Shown here in pieces: positions 25,610 through 39,166 of a stretch of 64,000 nt of DNA; positions within the stretch are counted from its first letter, which is position 1, and each line of letters starts with the position of its first letter. The stretch is from positions 434,001 to 498,000 of the forward strand of contig NZ_BNJJ01000002.1 in NCBI RefSeq assembly GCF_016587435.1, in the 5' to 3' direction. Below the pieces are notes generated by a model. That model did no database searches. It was not told the origin of the DNA and worked only from the letters and a program-made list of their open reading frames with translations. Source of the DNA: Dictyobacter formicarum. GTDB taxonomy: Bacteria; Chloroflexota; Ktedonobacteria; Ktedonobacterales; Ktedonobacteraceae. A program made the position numbers and the translations under genes.

Positions 25610-25642
25610 GACCTCTTCTTCATTGGTGATGAAGAAGAGGTC
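25610..25642 (-). terminator. Hairpin terminator of the peptide-binding protein gene
   Basis: Arms GACCTCTTCTTCAT (25610-25623) and ATGAAGAAGAGGTC (25629-25642) are fully complementary with a 5-base loop. On the minus strand it follows the stop at 25661 and is trailed by TATTTATG, a weak U-rich tail. Confidence 0.65.
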
Positions 25643-25660
25643 CATGAAGATTATGCTCAA

Positions 25661-27307
25661 TTATTCCTTATGGTTTAGAATTGCGACGTCAGACCAGTCC
25701 CCAAAATACAGTCCGTTGCTATTGATCGAGATCCCCTGCAGCCAGTTGGGAATTAAGGCGGCTAGCTGCTGATGATCCAGAGGAATTACGATGGCGTTGG
25801 TAAGTATTTTCTGTTCAGCCTCGTGGTACAAAGCCAGACGTTGGCTGCCGGTGGCATTCTCAGCCTGTTCTATGAGCTGATCATAGGCAGGATTGTGCCA
25901 CTGCGAGACATTCTGTTTTGAGTCGGAAAGAAATTTTTCCGCAAAAAAGTATGGGTCTGCTATCTCTGCGTGCCAGGAGATAAAACCAAATTGAATACTA
26001 TGATCGGCCAGGGCTTGTTGATAAGCCATATCTTCTAACGGCCTCAAATTGATCTGAATGCCCAGAGACTTCTGCCACATGTTCTGCAAGGATTGGGCCA
26101 TCGTTGGCGAAACCTGAGAATCTGGATAGGCAAAAGTCACAGTCGGAAATTTAGAAACATCTGGATAGGCTGTTTTCAGTAGCGCCCGCGCTTTAGAAGC
26201 TGCAAAGGTTGGCTTCTGCTCCTGATATCCAGGCATATCAGGAGGTAGCAGTGTTTCAGCTGGAGCAACAGAATCCTGCATTACTGTATGAGCAAAATTT
26301 TGTTTATCAAGGGATTGAGCAAAAGCCTGGCGTACAGAAACAGCGTTAAAAGGTGCTTTGCTGGTATCGAAAAATAAAGTATCTGTCTGTAACAATTCAG
26401 TACGTACAAAACCAGCCAGCTTCACTGCAGGCTGCTGATCCTGCTGCTCCAGGTCCCAAACAAGATCATAACGACCTGCCCGGTTGGCGATATAAGCGAC
26501 CCGGGGATCATTGACAAAATAAACATTAACCTGTTGAGTAATCAACTTATGGCCATAATAGTGCGAGTTGGGTATCAGCGTCATTTTAACTGCGCCCGTT
26601 ACATCTTTCACAACAAAAGGTCCCGTACCAAGCCCTTGCTGAGCGGCAGTAATCGCCGTCGCCTTCTGACTATACGAATGTAAATATTTCTGGTTGATGG
26701 GCATAAAAAGAGGATCGGCCAGGGCTGCCAGGAAGTATGGTGTTGGCTTGCTTAGTGTAACCTGGATGGTATGTTCATCAATAGCTTTGACGCCCGCGAG
26801 CGTTTGAGCATGACCTTCATGTATATCACGAGCACCAACAATAGCATACATCAGCCTGGAAACAAGTGGCGATTGATTTGATGGCCGTGCTGCATATGTC
26901 CAGGAGTCAATATAGGTTTGAGCCGTTACAGGACTACCATCCCCAAACATGATCTGTGGCTTTAGATGAAATATATATTGTTTCTGGTCAGCAGAGATTG
27001 TCCATGTAGCCTGGTCAGGTATCACTTGAAGGTTTTTGTCGGTGCGAACGAGACCGCTGTAAAGCATATTCATCAGTATTTTGGTACTGGCATCCGGCTG
27101 ATCGGTTGGATTGAAAGAGGGAGTGTCGGTCATACCGATTAGAGGTATGGTCAAATTCTGCTGCGCCGAGAGGGTAGGCTTGCCATTTGTAAGCAGCATC
27201 GTTCCACTTCCAGCACCACAGCCAGCCAACATCAGAACTGCAACACAGATGCATAGGAGAGTAGCACTAAAACGGCGCGTATGTATATATAGGGAACGAT
27301 AATACAT
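25661..27307 (-). CDS. Peptide/oligopeptide ABC transporter substrate-binding lipoprotein (SBP family 5)
   Basis: 548 residues. The N-terminus is a lipoprotein signal: basic RSLYIHTRRF, hydrophobic LLCICVAVLMLAGCG with lipobox LAGC and an acylated Cys near residue 30. The family 5 fold is clear: IPLIGMTDTPSFNPTDQPDA, LMNMLYSGLVRTDKNLQVIP, FGDGSPVTAQTYIDSWTYAA, GTGPFVVKD, and FNAVSVRQAFAQSLDKQNFA near the middle, plus YHEAEQKILTNAIVIPLDH at the end. It captures peptides or similar solutes outside the membrane for an ABC permease, but no permease or ATPase genes adjoin it, so it is an orphan receptor or sensor. GAGAGG lies seven bases before the ATG. Confidence 0.93.
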   Translation of the reverse strand: MYYRSLYIHTRRFSATLLCICVAVLMLAGCGAGSGTMLLTNGKPTLSAQQNLTIPLIGMTDTPSFNPTDQPDASTKILMNMLYSGLVRTDKNLQVIPDQATWTISADQKQYIFHLKPQIMFGDGSPVTAQTYIDSWTYAARPSNQSPLVSRLMYAIVGARDIHEGHAQTLAGVKAIDEHTIQVTLSKPTPYFLAALADPLFMPINQKYLHSYSQKATAITAAQQGLGTGPFVVKDVTGAVKMTLIPNSHYYGHKLITQQVNVYFVNDPRVAYIANRAGRYDLVWDLEQQDQQPAVKLAGFVRTELLQTDTLFFDTSKAPFNAVSVRQAFAQSLDKQNFAHTVMQDSVAPAETLLPPDMPGYQEQKPTFAASKARALLKTAYPDVSKFPTVTFAYPDSQVSPTMAQSLQNMWQKSLGIQINLRPLEDMAYQQALADHSIQFGFISWHAEIADPYFFAEKFLSDSKQNVSQWHNPAYDQLIEQAENATGSQRLALYHEAEQKILTNAIVIPLDHQQLAALIPNWLQGISINSNGLYFGDWSDVAILNHKE

Positions 27308-27495
27308 TCCTGGACCTCTCTTTATCAGACCTCATTTAATTTAAGGTATAATTATCTCTCTCGAGGTGAGACATAGTATATATGGTTGTGATCATTATAC
27401 CGGAGGTTGTCCGCTATGACAAAGGGGCGATCAAAAATTATGCTTTAATAGGATCTATCACCTATAAATTCCCAGTGTGTCAGCTTTTATGCAAA

Positions 27496-27528
27496 CAAAA
27501 AAGACCTTACTTCTGCCAAGTAAGATCT
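27496..27528 (-). terminator. Intrinsic terminator of the rRNA operon
   Basis: Arms AGACCTTACTT (27502-27512) and AAGTAAGATCT (27518-27528), one G-U pair, 5-base loop. On the minus strand they are followed by TTTTTT (27501-27496), about 100 bases after the 23S 3' end. No 5S gene lies between. Confidence 0.85.
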
Positions 27529-27632
27529 CTCTGGTTGTGCACAACTGCATACGATCTATCCTCAATTTTGCCGAGCCAGCAGTCAGCCGAGCTGAAGCCG
27601 AGGGCACTCACGCGCTCCACGATGAAGATACA

Positions 27633-32398
<4,766 letters not shown>

Positions 32399-32414
32399 AT
32401 TGTTTTTTTATAGA

Positions 32415-32437
32415 CACATATCTCTGCAAGATATGTG
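32415..32437 (-). promoter_or_regulatory. Leader hairpin just upstream of 16S
   Basis: Perfect 9-bp inverted repeat CACATATCT / AGATATGTG with a 5-base loop, ending about 17 bases before the 16S 5' end and followed on the minus strand by TATAAAAAAAC. Probably a processing element of the pre-rRNA leader. Confidence 0.5.
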
Positions 32438-32684
32438 AAACAGCATGGTAAGTTGCGATCATGGCCAAGTTACATAACATTGGCATGTTTCGCAGATTCT
32501 ATGGTCACCATCGCAGGGGAACTGCGCTGGGACCGAATTGACAGGAACTGGTTACTTGTATTGTTGTTCCAGTTGCTGTTCTGCTTTCCACTCTTCAGTT
32601 GTCAAGGTACACAATCGACGAAACCAGCGTTTCATCATCGGACAAGCGTTTGTTCTTTTTGCGTTCGCTTGTCTCGTGTGCTGT

Positions 32685-32713
32685 AGTATCGCATATCCAT
32701 TGTGCTTTGTCAA
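32685..32713 (-). promoter_or_regulatory. rRNA promoter, proximal
   Basis: Minus strand: TTGACA (32713-32708), 17-base spacer, GATACT (32690-32685). Consensus -35 and optimal spacing; about 280 bases before the 16S 5' end. Confidence 0.55.
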
Positions 32714-32951
32714 GCGGTTTTCCGACCACTTTTTGCTCGGCTCCGAAAATTCGTTGTTTCTCCCGGTTGCCGTGGCAACCACCGGTCAAAAAGGCCTGAA
32801 ACACCCGCGGACGCAGATCTGCGTTGGGTCGTTCATGGGGGAAACATCTGATCCCAAAGGAGCTACCTTACCGTAGCACAACTGATGCAAACGGACAGGA
32901 GCACCCACGCTCGCTGAGGCGGGTGATTGTCGCTTTTTTGACAGCTCGATG

Positions 32952-32980
32952 ATTATGCCAGAAGGAATAGAGATTGTCAA
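32952..32980 (-). promoter_or_regulatory. rRNA promoter, distal
   Basis: Minus strand: TTGACA (32980-32975), 17-base spacer, CATAAT (32957-32952), five of six -10 bases. Together with the proximal copy this gives the tandem P1/P2 layout common for rRNA operons. The intervening leader (32399-33097 overall) holds no gene. Confidence 0.65.
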
Positions 32981-33097
32981 GCATTTTAGGACAGAAAAAT
33001 ACCGGCTATACAGTGAGAGCCTGTTGCATATAACAAGCTGCCTCTGTTGAATAATTATGCGGCCAGCAACAACATACTTTGATTGCCTGTTCTTCTT

Positions 33098-33967
33098 TTA
33101 TTCATCGGGATGATGAGATGCTTGCCACTGTTGACGTTGTTGCTGCGCTTTGGCGAATGATTCGTTGATGTATTTGTCGTGCGTGGTAATATGATCACGC
33201 AAATCAGAAAGTTTTGAGATATAAATGTCCAACCAGCGTACAATAGCGGTACTATTCGTAAGGCAAATATCTCGATACATTTCGGGATTACCCGCCGCCA
33301 GACGCGTAGCATCTCGGAAACCTGATGAGGCCAGAAGAGAAGCGTCTCCCCAGGTGGGATCATCAGCAACAGTGGCCATGAGGGCGGTCGAAACCAGGAA
33401 TGGTAGATGACTGATGCCTGCTACCAATCCATCATGTTCTGCAGGATCTAGAAAACGCACACGCGCCCCAAGGGTTTCTATTAAGGCAGCGACCTTGCTA
33501 ACAGCTGCTGAGTTTGTGTGGACGGTAGGTGTCAGACAGTAAATGCAATCTTTGAAAAGGTCGGCATCAGCAACCTCCACTCCACTCACTTCTTTCCCTG
33601 CCATGGGATGACCACCAACAAAAGAGGCATGCTCTGGCAGAAATTCTTCGGCCCAGTTGATGACCTGAGATTTCGTACTGGAGACATCGGTAACAACAGT
33701 GCCAGGCGTTAATACCGGGGCGATCGCTTGCAACAAGGCTCGTACCGCGCCAACAGGAGTTGCTAAGATAACCAGGTCAGACCCACGCACTGCATCCGCT
33801 ATACACTCATAAGCTTGATCGATTGCTCCAATCTTGGACGCTTGCGCACTTACTCCGCGGCCCAGATCATAACCCGCGATCTGTTTAGCCGCCCCGGCCT
33901 TCCTCAGAGCCAGCCCGATCGAACCACCAATGAGCCCCAGACCTATAATGGTTACCCGATTAAACAT
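33098..33967 (-). CDS. tyrA: Prephenate dehydrogenase
   Basis: 289 residues. Oxidative decarboxylation of prephenate to 4-hydroxyphenylpyruvate in tyrosine synthesis. Seen: Rossmann start VTIIGLGLIGGSIGLALRKA, LVILATPVGAVRALLQAIAP, VTDVSSTKSQVINWAEEFLP, the substrate-site FVGGHPMAGKEVSGVE with the catalytic His, and DHDGLVAGISHLPFLVS-type HDxxVAxxSHLP (here EHDGLVAGISHLPF). No chorismate mutase or ACT domain is fused. AAGGAG lies about ten bases upstream. It stands alone between the rRNA promoter region and the phosphopantetheinyl transferase, not within an aromatic operon. Confidence 0.95.
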   Translation of the reverse strand: MFNRVTIIGLGLIGGSIGLALRKAGAAKQIAGYDLGRGVSAQASKIGAIDQAYECIADAVRGSDLVILATPVGAVRALLQAIAPVLTPGTVVTDVSSTKSQVINWAEEFLPEHASFVGGHPMAGKEVSGVEVADADLFKDCIYCLTPTVHTNSAAVSKVAALIETLGARVRFLDPAEHDGLVAGISHLPFLVSTALMATVADDPTWGDASLLASSGFRDATRLAAGNPEMYRDICLTNSTAIVRWLDIYISKLSDLRDHITTHDKYINESFAKAQQQRQQWQASHHPDE

Positions 33968-34078
33968 AACATAGCGCTCCTTCTCGCACCGTAAATCTCA
34001 AATCCACATGTTCACCCTATGAATTGAGTGCCATTATACTAGAATGGCTTCCAAAAGCATAGAGGAGGCGAATGCTGC

Positions 34079-34834
34079 TCAAAAGGGTGAGGTTAACTGC
34101 CAGAAATGTATGTGCTCGCATGTCCCATCCAGGGCAAGTGCGCCAGCATAATGGGGATCTGGAGGAAGCGCATAGAGCGACCAGTGGTTCACGGCCAGAG
34201 GGTCTTCACGGCAATCCAGTAAACAAGGATCTTTGTCAGGCTGTAACGTGACATCAAAAGAATTTAGTGGAATTGACAAACCTTTACCACGAGCTTTGAT
34301 ATAGGCTTCTTTTCTGGTCCAACCAGCAAAAAAAGCTTGCATTTTTTGTTCCGTAGGTACGGCTTGTAGTTGTTCTTTTTCACGGGGCGAAAAATAATGC
34401 TGTGCCACTTCCTCATATTCAACATTAGTGCGCATATACTCTATATCAATGCCAATATGATTGATATAGGTAAAAGCGTAAACAATGGTAGTATGCGAGT
34501 GAGCCAGGTTAAAATAGAGTGGGGAAGGTGAACCATCTATGGTCAGATTGGGCTTGCCAAATTCATTATAATGTAAAAGTATCATCGCAGGATCAATAGT
34601 GCAGTAACGTCCCAGTAATACACGCAGGACACCACGAGCAATGATCGAACTGTGTCGATCGCGCTCAAAATAAAATCGTTGCGCTCGCGCTTGCTCTTCA
34701 GGACTTAAAACGTTTTGCAAATCGGGTATTGCCGCGATCCATTCATCTACAAAAACACGCCAGATATGGATCTCATTTGGTTTCAATATTACCGATGAAG
34801 GTGACCGCGCCCATGCTAATTCCAACTTTACCAT
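34079..34834 (-). CDS. 4'-phosphopantetheinyl transferase (Sfp type)
   Basis: 251 residues, the two-lobed Sfp length. It moves phosphopantetheine from CoA onto carrier proteins of polyketide, non-ribosomal peptide or fatty acid synthases. Seen: QRFYFERDRHSSIIARGVLR and LLGRYC in lobe one, the magnesium site HIGIDIEYMR (Asp-x-Glu), and the lobe-two signature AFFAGWTRKEAYIKARGKGL with the conserved W-x-R-K-E-A-x-x-K. All catalytic residues look intact. The upstream AAAGG touches the ATG, so the ribosome site is poor. No synthase genes are in the window; an Sfp-type enzyme suggests secondary metabolism elsewhere, common in this group. Confidence 0.94.
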   Translation of the reverse strand: MVKLELAWARSPSSVILKPNEIHIWRVFVDEWIAAIPDLQNVLSPEEQARAQRFYFERDRHSSIIARGVLRVLLGRYCTIDPAMILLHYNEFGKPNLTIDGSPSPLYFNLAHSHTTIVYAFTYINHIGIDIEYMRTNVEYEEVAQHYFSPREKEQLQAVPTEQKMQAFFAGWTRKEAYIKARGKGLSIPLNSFDVTLQPDKDPCLLDCREDPLAVNHWSLYALPPDPHYAGALALDGTCEHIHFWQLTSPF

Positions 34835-34948
34835 CCTTTGTACTGCTTTGCCAAACAGAAAAAGAAAGAAGGCATGAGCATCCTAACTCAATGCCCCCTT
34901 TTCACAGAGAGAACCACATTCCAGCTGGAGTGCTGTTAATAGCAGGAG

Positions 34949-35737
34949 CTAAAAATAGACTAATTCTTCTAACCATTCTTCAGATTGAGGCCCTATGGCT
35001 TCCGCCAACATCTTTGTTACCTGATCACTCAACAACTCGGGATGTTCGTTTCGATAAAGGTTCAAGAAACGCTGTATCAGCGAAATATCATAACGAGCTA
35101 AAAGATCGGATGCCAACTGCTCTAGCAATAGTTCATACGTGAGATACTCTTCTGGCGTTGTGTCATCATACCAATCAAAACCTCGCACAGTTACCGGCGT
35201 TTTGCCGTCAGCTTCTGGCTCAAAGGCTTCGCTATATTGGTCATGTAAATCTTTATTAACCAGGCCCTGGACTCCATCCAGTTGCTGGGAGAGCCAGAGA
35301 GAAATAAACTTAAACTGCCATTCATCTGCCCAGAGCGGTGCTACTTCTGGCCAGGGGCGTGGATCATCTTCGAGGTATGCCACTGTAAGCTCATGATAAA
35401 GCATAAAAGCAAACTTCTCTGGCGTAATATCGCCGAAAATGGGATCAAGCTCAGTAGGCACTACTAGCGTCGGCGGTGCAGTAAGATCAGTTATATAGGG
35501 ATGGGGCGCATCAACCTCTTCAGATTCACTGTGAGGCACCAGAGGCCAATCCTCCATATCAACCAGCAAGACTTCAAAGTCAGGCAGGTCTATATGGAGA
35601 AGATTTGAGAGCTGTTTGCCAGCCTTATCAATCTTTTCCGTTATCTGGCGAGCAAGTACTTCCTCACTCGCCGGATAATATACGGTAAAGGGCTCATTCA
35701 GCATCTCGTAATGATCATAGGGAAAGAGCATAGGCAC
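34949..35737 (-). CDS. Hypothetical protein with a degenerate metallopeptidase-like motif
   Basis: 262 residues, acidic, no signal or membrane helix. Family not recognised. Residues about 125-175 carry KFAFMLYHELTVAYLEDDPR followed by APLWADEWQFKFISLWLSQQ; this has the look of the His-Glu-x3 helix and downstream Trp/Glu helix of gluzincin-like peptidases (peptidase MA style), but the second His of HExxH is replaced, so catalysis is unlikely. The GTG start at 35737 has GGAAGGG eight bases upstream within the GTPase gene; only three bases separate the two genes, so they form a translationally linked pair. Possibly a partner of the GTPase. Confidence 0.65.
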   Translation of the reverse strand: MPMLFPYDHYEMLNEPFTVYYPASEEVLARQITEKIDKAGKQLSNLLHIDLPDFEVLLVDMEDWPLVPHSESEEVDAPHPYITDLTAPPTLVVPTELDPIFGDITPEKFAFMLYHELTVAYLEDDPRPWPEVAPLWADEWQFKFISLWLSQQLDGVQGLVNKDLHDQYSEAFEPEADGKTPVTVRGFDWYDDTTPEEYLTYELLLEQLASDLLARYDISLIQRFLNLYRNEHPELLSDQVTKMLAEAIGPQSEEWLEELVYF

Positions 35738-35740
35738 GAC

Positions 35741-36976
35741 TTAAGCCCTTCCTTCCTCTAAGAGCCGACGATCGGGCTCTTCTAATAATGATTCAGATTT
35801 GCCTGTCTCTAGTTCGCTTAACGCCTGCTCCCGTAAGTCCTGCATCCTGGTATCTTTACGGAAACGATGGTAGAAGCTCTCATAAAGTTGTTGCAGACGT
35901 TTCGGACTTAACTGTTTGTTATCTTCATAATACTCAAGTGCAACCTGACCGATAGACCAGGTTGCGGCACCAGCGATAGCACCTGCCACAAAGTCGCCAC
36001 CAAAGGGTACGGCTTTGGCAGCCTGTTGGGCCAGATAGCGCAATCCCAGACCACCGGCAATCGTAGCAATCAGTTCGCGCGCATGCTTCTTGGAATCCGC
36101 ATTATCCATCTGCTCACCATATAGTGCAGCCAGGCGCAATACCAGGCGAATCTGTGTGCCGAGCAAAATGGGAATATCAACAAACGGAATTGGCTCCAAT
36201 CCTGCTGCTAAACTGACCAGGGTTGAGTTACGGATAATGCGCTGAGCGGCCACACGCCTGTAGGCAGGCAACTCTCGCCCAATCGCCAGTGCAGCCTCAG
36301 GGCTGGATTCGATAATGACTGGAATGAGCTCCTCAGCAATATTCTCGCCGGTTTTAGCTGATACAGGAATCACTCCAGGCGCTTCAAGTTGTACAGCTAC
36401 TTCCGTTGCCAGTTGATCACCGCCTTCGCCACCTTTGAGCGCATCAATCTTGTTGACTGCCACAATCGTTGGTTTTTCAAAGCGTTTGATAACGTTATAC
36501 AATTCACGATCGGCCGCCTGCAAGCCCTTCGATGCATCTATCAAGAACACAATCACGCTGGCCTGATCCATTCCACTTTCCATCACATCAGGCAAATGTC
36601 CCGGAGTATCAACAAGAGTGAAAGGCCCGAAGTCTGTGCGTACCAGAGTACGAGTTGTACCAGCCTGTGAAGATGCTGGAGACAGATTTTGCCCCTTTAA
36701 AGTGTTAAACAATGTGCTCTTGCCTGTATTTGGTTGTCCGACAATGACAACCGTATTATTCAGGTTTTCCAGCACTTCTTGTTGGGCTAATTTCCAGTTC
36801 GCGGCTTTCATCAAACCTTGAACCATTGAGATGTTCGCTGGCAGATTCCGCAGGGTGTGCAGACCTAATTCTTTGAAATTTTTGGGCTGTTTACGTTCAC
36901 GTAAAATGCTGGCAGCCAGGTCATTTTTCAACTTTTCCCTGTCAGTATTTGCATTGGTGAATTTTTTTTTAGCCAC
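35741..36976 (-). CDS. Era/Obg-like GTPase with C-terminal DUF697-type helical region
   Basis: 411 residues from GTG 36976 (GGAAGG nine bases upstream; TTG 36982 is too close to it). A helical N-terminal part (about 1-70) precedes a G domain: G1 IVGQPNTGKSTLFNTLKGQN, G2 Thr in AGTTRT, G3 LVDTPGH, G4 VNKID, G5 VSAKTGENI. The C-terminal half (about 240-350) is rich in Ala, Gly and Leu (STLVSLAAGLEPIPFVDIPI, LATIAGG-like IATIAGGLGLRYLAQQAAKA, VPFGGDFVAGAIAGAATWSI) as in DUF697, which associates with membranes in related GTPases. Function in stress or membrane maintenance is plausible but unproven. Followed at once by the 262-residue gene. Confidence 0.85.
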   Translation of the reverse strand: MAKKKFTNANTDREKLKNDLAASILRERKQPKNFKELGLHTLRNLPANISMVQGLMKAANWKLAQQEVLENLNNTVVIVGQPNTGKSTLFNTLKGQNLSPASSQAGTTRTLVRTDFGPFTLVDTPGHLPDVMESGMDQASVIVFLIDASKGLQAADRELYNVIKRFEKPTIVAVNKIDALKGGEGGDQLATEVAVQLEAPGVIPVSAKTGENIAEELIPVIIESSPEAALAIGRELPAYRRVAAQRIIRNSTLVSLAAGLEPIPFVDIPILLGTQIRLVLRLAALYGEQMDNADSKKHARELIATIAGGLGLRYLAQQAAKAVPFGGDFVAGAIAGAATWSIGQVALEYYEDNKQLSPKRLQQLYESFYHRFRKDTRMQDLREQALSELETGKSESLLEEPDRRLLEEGRA

Positions 36977-37444
36977 GCTCAACTTCCTTCCCTGACATCA
37001 TTTAACGAGACCTCTATAAAACAATATGACGTGTTGTACAAATTCGCTGTCTGTGCCACTTTGTTATATTCAGCAACACTGTTTACAACAATAGTACGAG
37101 CATCTATAAGAGTGCGTTTCATATAAACCGCAAGATTCTACCATAAGTCCTTCAACTTACCTTGAAAGAAATGCTTGTCTCCTGATTCTAGCATACTGCA
37201 CAGCTTTTAGACTAATATATTCCAGGTTATATATATTACGGCTATATAAGCGAAGGGGTGCAGAACTGTTCCATCTGCAATCAATTCGCACTATCATTCA
37301 TTGGTAAAGGCAGCCTCGCAAGTTATGAATCAGGTACAGTTATTCTTGACATGTAAACCTATTTTCTGACATAATCGGGACAGTAGAACTACAATCTAAT
37401 CAGGAGCATTTCGTCCCATTATTTTTCTGCAATAGAGGCACTAT
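36977..37444 (+). promoter_or_regulatory. Divergent promoter region upstream of the nth operon
   Basis: About 470 bases with no gene. Near its right end TTGACA (37346-37351) and CATAAT (37370-37375) are separated by 18 bases, a strong sigma70-type promoter for the two-gene unit at 37445-38417. The minus-strand GTPase promoter was not located. Confidence 0.6.
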
Positions 37445-37723
37445 ATGCAAAATACACCGATGCGCAATGATCCAGCAGAGCGAGATTATGAGGCTGGTTT
37501 TGGGCGTATTATGTGGTTGTCAGAGCAAGCCAGACTTCATGGCTGGCGCTTAAGTGAGCGCCAACTTATTCATGAAATTGTGCAACGTGAGCGAGCAGCG
37601 CGTATCCGCGAGAAGAGCTCTCTTCCCATTGTTGGGTCTGAAGTTCGATCTGCCGCCTGGAACCGAGGCCAGGCTGATGCTTTACGCAACCTCTTGCGCA
37701 TCCAGCGTGAAAACTACGATTAG
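37445..37723 (+). CDS. Conserved-looking small protein upstream of nth, 92 residues
   Basis: Not recognised. Helical and highly charged: RDYEAGFGRIMWLSEQARLH followed by WRLSERQLIHEIVQRERAAR and a C-terminal GQADALRNLLRIQRENYD. No Cys, signal or membrane helix. GAGG lies seven bases before the ATG and a near-consensus promoter stands 70 bases upstream, so this is a real first gene. Its stop is one base from the nth ATG, implying translational coupling and perhaps a link to DNA repair. May be a DNA-binding or regulatory helper; that is inference only. Confidence 0.65.
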   Translation: MQNTPMRNDPAERDYEAGFGRIMWLSEQARLHGWRLSERQLIHEIVQRERAARIREKSSLPIVGSEVRSAAWNRGQADALRNLLRIQRENYD

Positions 37724-37724
37724 T

Positions 37725-38417
37725 ATGAACATCGCTGCACCCATTTATACAGGACCACAGCCCGGCTCACCAGCACAGGTACAAGCGATTATCGCAGAGT
37801 TACGTCGTCTCTATCCCGAGGCTGCTTGTTCACTAAACTTCTCAAATCCGCTGGAGTTATTGATTGCTACCCAGCTTTCAGCACAGTGTACTGATGAGCG
37901 CGTCAATATAGTAACCGCCAGACTGTTTAAGAAATATACCAGTGTTGAAGCCTTTGCTGCCGCCGCACAGGAGGAACTTGAACAGGATATCCGCTCTACT
38001 GGCTTTTATCGTAATAAGGCAAAAAATATTCGTGCCACCTGCCAGCGTTTGATTACTGCTTATGATGGAAACGTTCCACGTACGATGGAGGATTTGCTGA
38101 CCCTGCCAGGTGTGGCACGCAAAACCGCCAATGTTGTGCTGGGCAATGCCTTTGGTATTGTGGTTGGTTTTGTCGTTGATACCCACGTGGGGCGCCTGGC
38201 ACGGCGTTTTGGCTGGACAACCAGCACTGATCCCGTCAAGATTGAACAAGAGCTCATGCTGATTGTGCCCAAAGAAGATTGGCTCGATCTCTCACACCTT
38301 CTTATTTTCCATGGCCGCGCCATCTGCGACGCTCGTAAACCCTTATGTGAGCAATGCTCGCTGGCCCACCTCTGCCCCTCAGCTTTTAGAGCTACACCAA
38401 TACGCAATTCAATCTAG
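37725..38417 (+). CDS. nth: Endonuclease III (DNA glycosylase/AP lyase)
   Basis: 230 residues from ATG 37725; the longer open frame overlaps the upstream gene and is not family-like. Removes oxidised pyrimidines and nicks abasic sites. Seen: LLIATQLSAQCTDERVN, the helix-hairpin-helix LPGVARKTANVVLGNAFG with catalytic Lys, VDTHVGRLARRFGW with the catalytic Asp, and the iron-sulphur cluster loop CDARKPLCEQCSLAHLC with Cys spacing 6-2-5, the Nth pattern. All residues intact. Length slightly above E. coli Nth due to an N-terminal tail. Followed by an intrinsic terminator. Confidence 0.96.
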   Translation: MNIAAPIYTGPQPGSPAQVQAIIAELRRLYPEAACSLNFSNPLELLIATQLSAQCTDERVNIVTARLFKKYTSVEAFAAAAQEELEQDIRSTGFYRNKAKNIRATCQRLITAYDGNVPRTMEDLLTLPGVARKTANVVLGNAFGIVVGFVVDTHVGRLARRFGWTTSTDPVKIEQELMLIVPKEDWLDLSHLLIFHGRAICDARKPLCEQCSLAHLCPSAFRATPIRNSI

Positions 38418-38421
38418 TAGA

Positions 38422-38465
38422 GAGTGTGCAATTTCCATGGTCGTGAGAATTGTACACTCCCTTTT
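38422..38465 (+). terminator. Terminator of the nth unit
   Basis: Arms GAGTGTGCAATT (38422-38433) and AATTGTACACTC (38448-38459), 11 of 12 paired, followed by CCTTTT. Lies four bases after the nth stop. Confidence 0.65.
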
Positions 38466-38574
38466 GTCAGAGGCAAGCATACACTTTTACCGGAAGCGAG
38501 AGTGTGCAGATAAAAAAATACAAATATGATTAGTACTTCCTTACTTTTCTCCACTAAGGGGTAGACAGTTGGTG

Positions 38575-38693
38575 TATAATAAAAAAACGCCGTAGGTGCG
38601 TGATTGCTTAGGGTAGTTTGCCTATTGGAAGCAGCGCGATAGCGAGCGTTTAATAACAACATAGGGGTTTTCCCCAAGAATTGAGAATGTGAC
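38575..38693 (+). promoter_or_regulatory. TATAAT promoter element and 113-base leader of the zinc-ribbon gene
   Basis: TATAAT at 38575-38580 follows TGG/TGTG context but has no clear -35. The leader 38581-38693 is GC-rich in its middle with several short complementary tracts (GCGCGATAGCGAGCG; GGGGTTTTCCCC near 38666-38677) and no ORF. Long leaders of this type on small zinc-ribbon or cold-shock genes often control translation; that is inference. Confidence 0.4.
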
Positions 38694-39053
38694 ATGTCAT
38701 ACACCGATCAAACCCTTTACTGTCGCGATTGCAACCAGGAGTTTACATTCACCGCCGGTGAGCAAGAATTTTATGCCAGCCGTGGCCTGACCAATTCCCC
38801 AAGCCGCTGCCCATCATGCCGCGCCGCACGTAAGCAGCAGGCCGGTGGCCAGAGCCGTGGCGGTTACAGCCGCGGTGGCAATGGCGGTGGCTACCGCAGT
38901 GAGCCACGTCAGATGTATACTGCTATCTGCGCTAGCTGTGGCAATGAGGCCCAGGTGCCTTTCCAGCCACGCGAAGATCGCCCCGTCTATTGTAGCGATT
39001 GCTTCCAGGCACAGCGTGATAGCCGCTCTAGCGACCGACGCTCCCGCTGGTAA
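38694..39053 (+). CDS. Zinc-ribbon domain protein (zf-trcl/CxxC type), Gly-Arg rich linker
   Basis: 119 residues with two CxxC ribbons joined by a Gly-Arg-Ser linker. First ribbon, about 9-45: LYCRDCNQEFTFTAGEQEFY, ASRGLTNSPSRCPSCRAARK. The linker (about 50-75) is GGQSRGGYSRGGNGGGYRSE, resembling RGG RNA-binding boxes. Second ribbon, about 82-110: AICASCGNEAQVPFQPRED followed by VYCSDCFQAQ. Short proteins of this pattern are widespread in Chloroflexota, Dehalococcoidia and candidate phyla and are annotated as zinc-ribbon domain containing; they probably bind RNA. The upstream SD is weak (GAGAATG), consistent with a regulated leader. Basic overall. Confidence 0.8.
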   Translation: MSYTDQTLYCRDCNQEFTFTAGEQEFYASRGLTNSPSRCPSCRAARKQQAGGQSRGGYSRGGNGGGYRSEPRQMYTAICASCGNEAQVPFQPREDRPVYCSDCFQAQRDSRSSDRRSRW

Positions 39054-39091
39054 TCTGTAGCCAGCTTGCTGGCACAAACAGATAATACTTG

Positions 39092-39166
39092 TATGTAAAC
39101 GGCCCAATTCGTAAGTGCGAACTGCAGATATCTGCCGGTGCGCTTGACGGTTGGGCCATTTACATA
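39092..39166 (+). terminator. Large branched stem-loop downstream of the zinc-ribbon gene
   Basis: TATGTAAACGGCCCAA (39092-39107) pairs with TTGGGCCATTTACATA (39151-39166), 15 of 16, enclosing a second stem around GCAGATATCTGC. It ends without a U-run (AACTTCC). It may be the terminator of the zinc-ribbon unit or a stable RNA. Confidence 0.45.
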
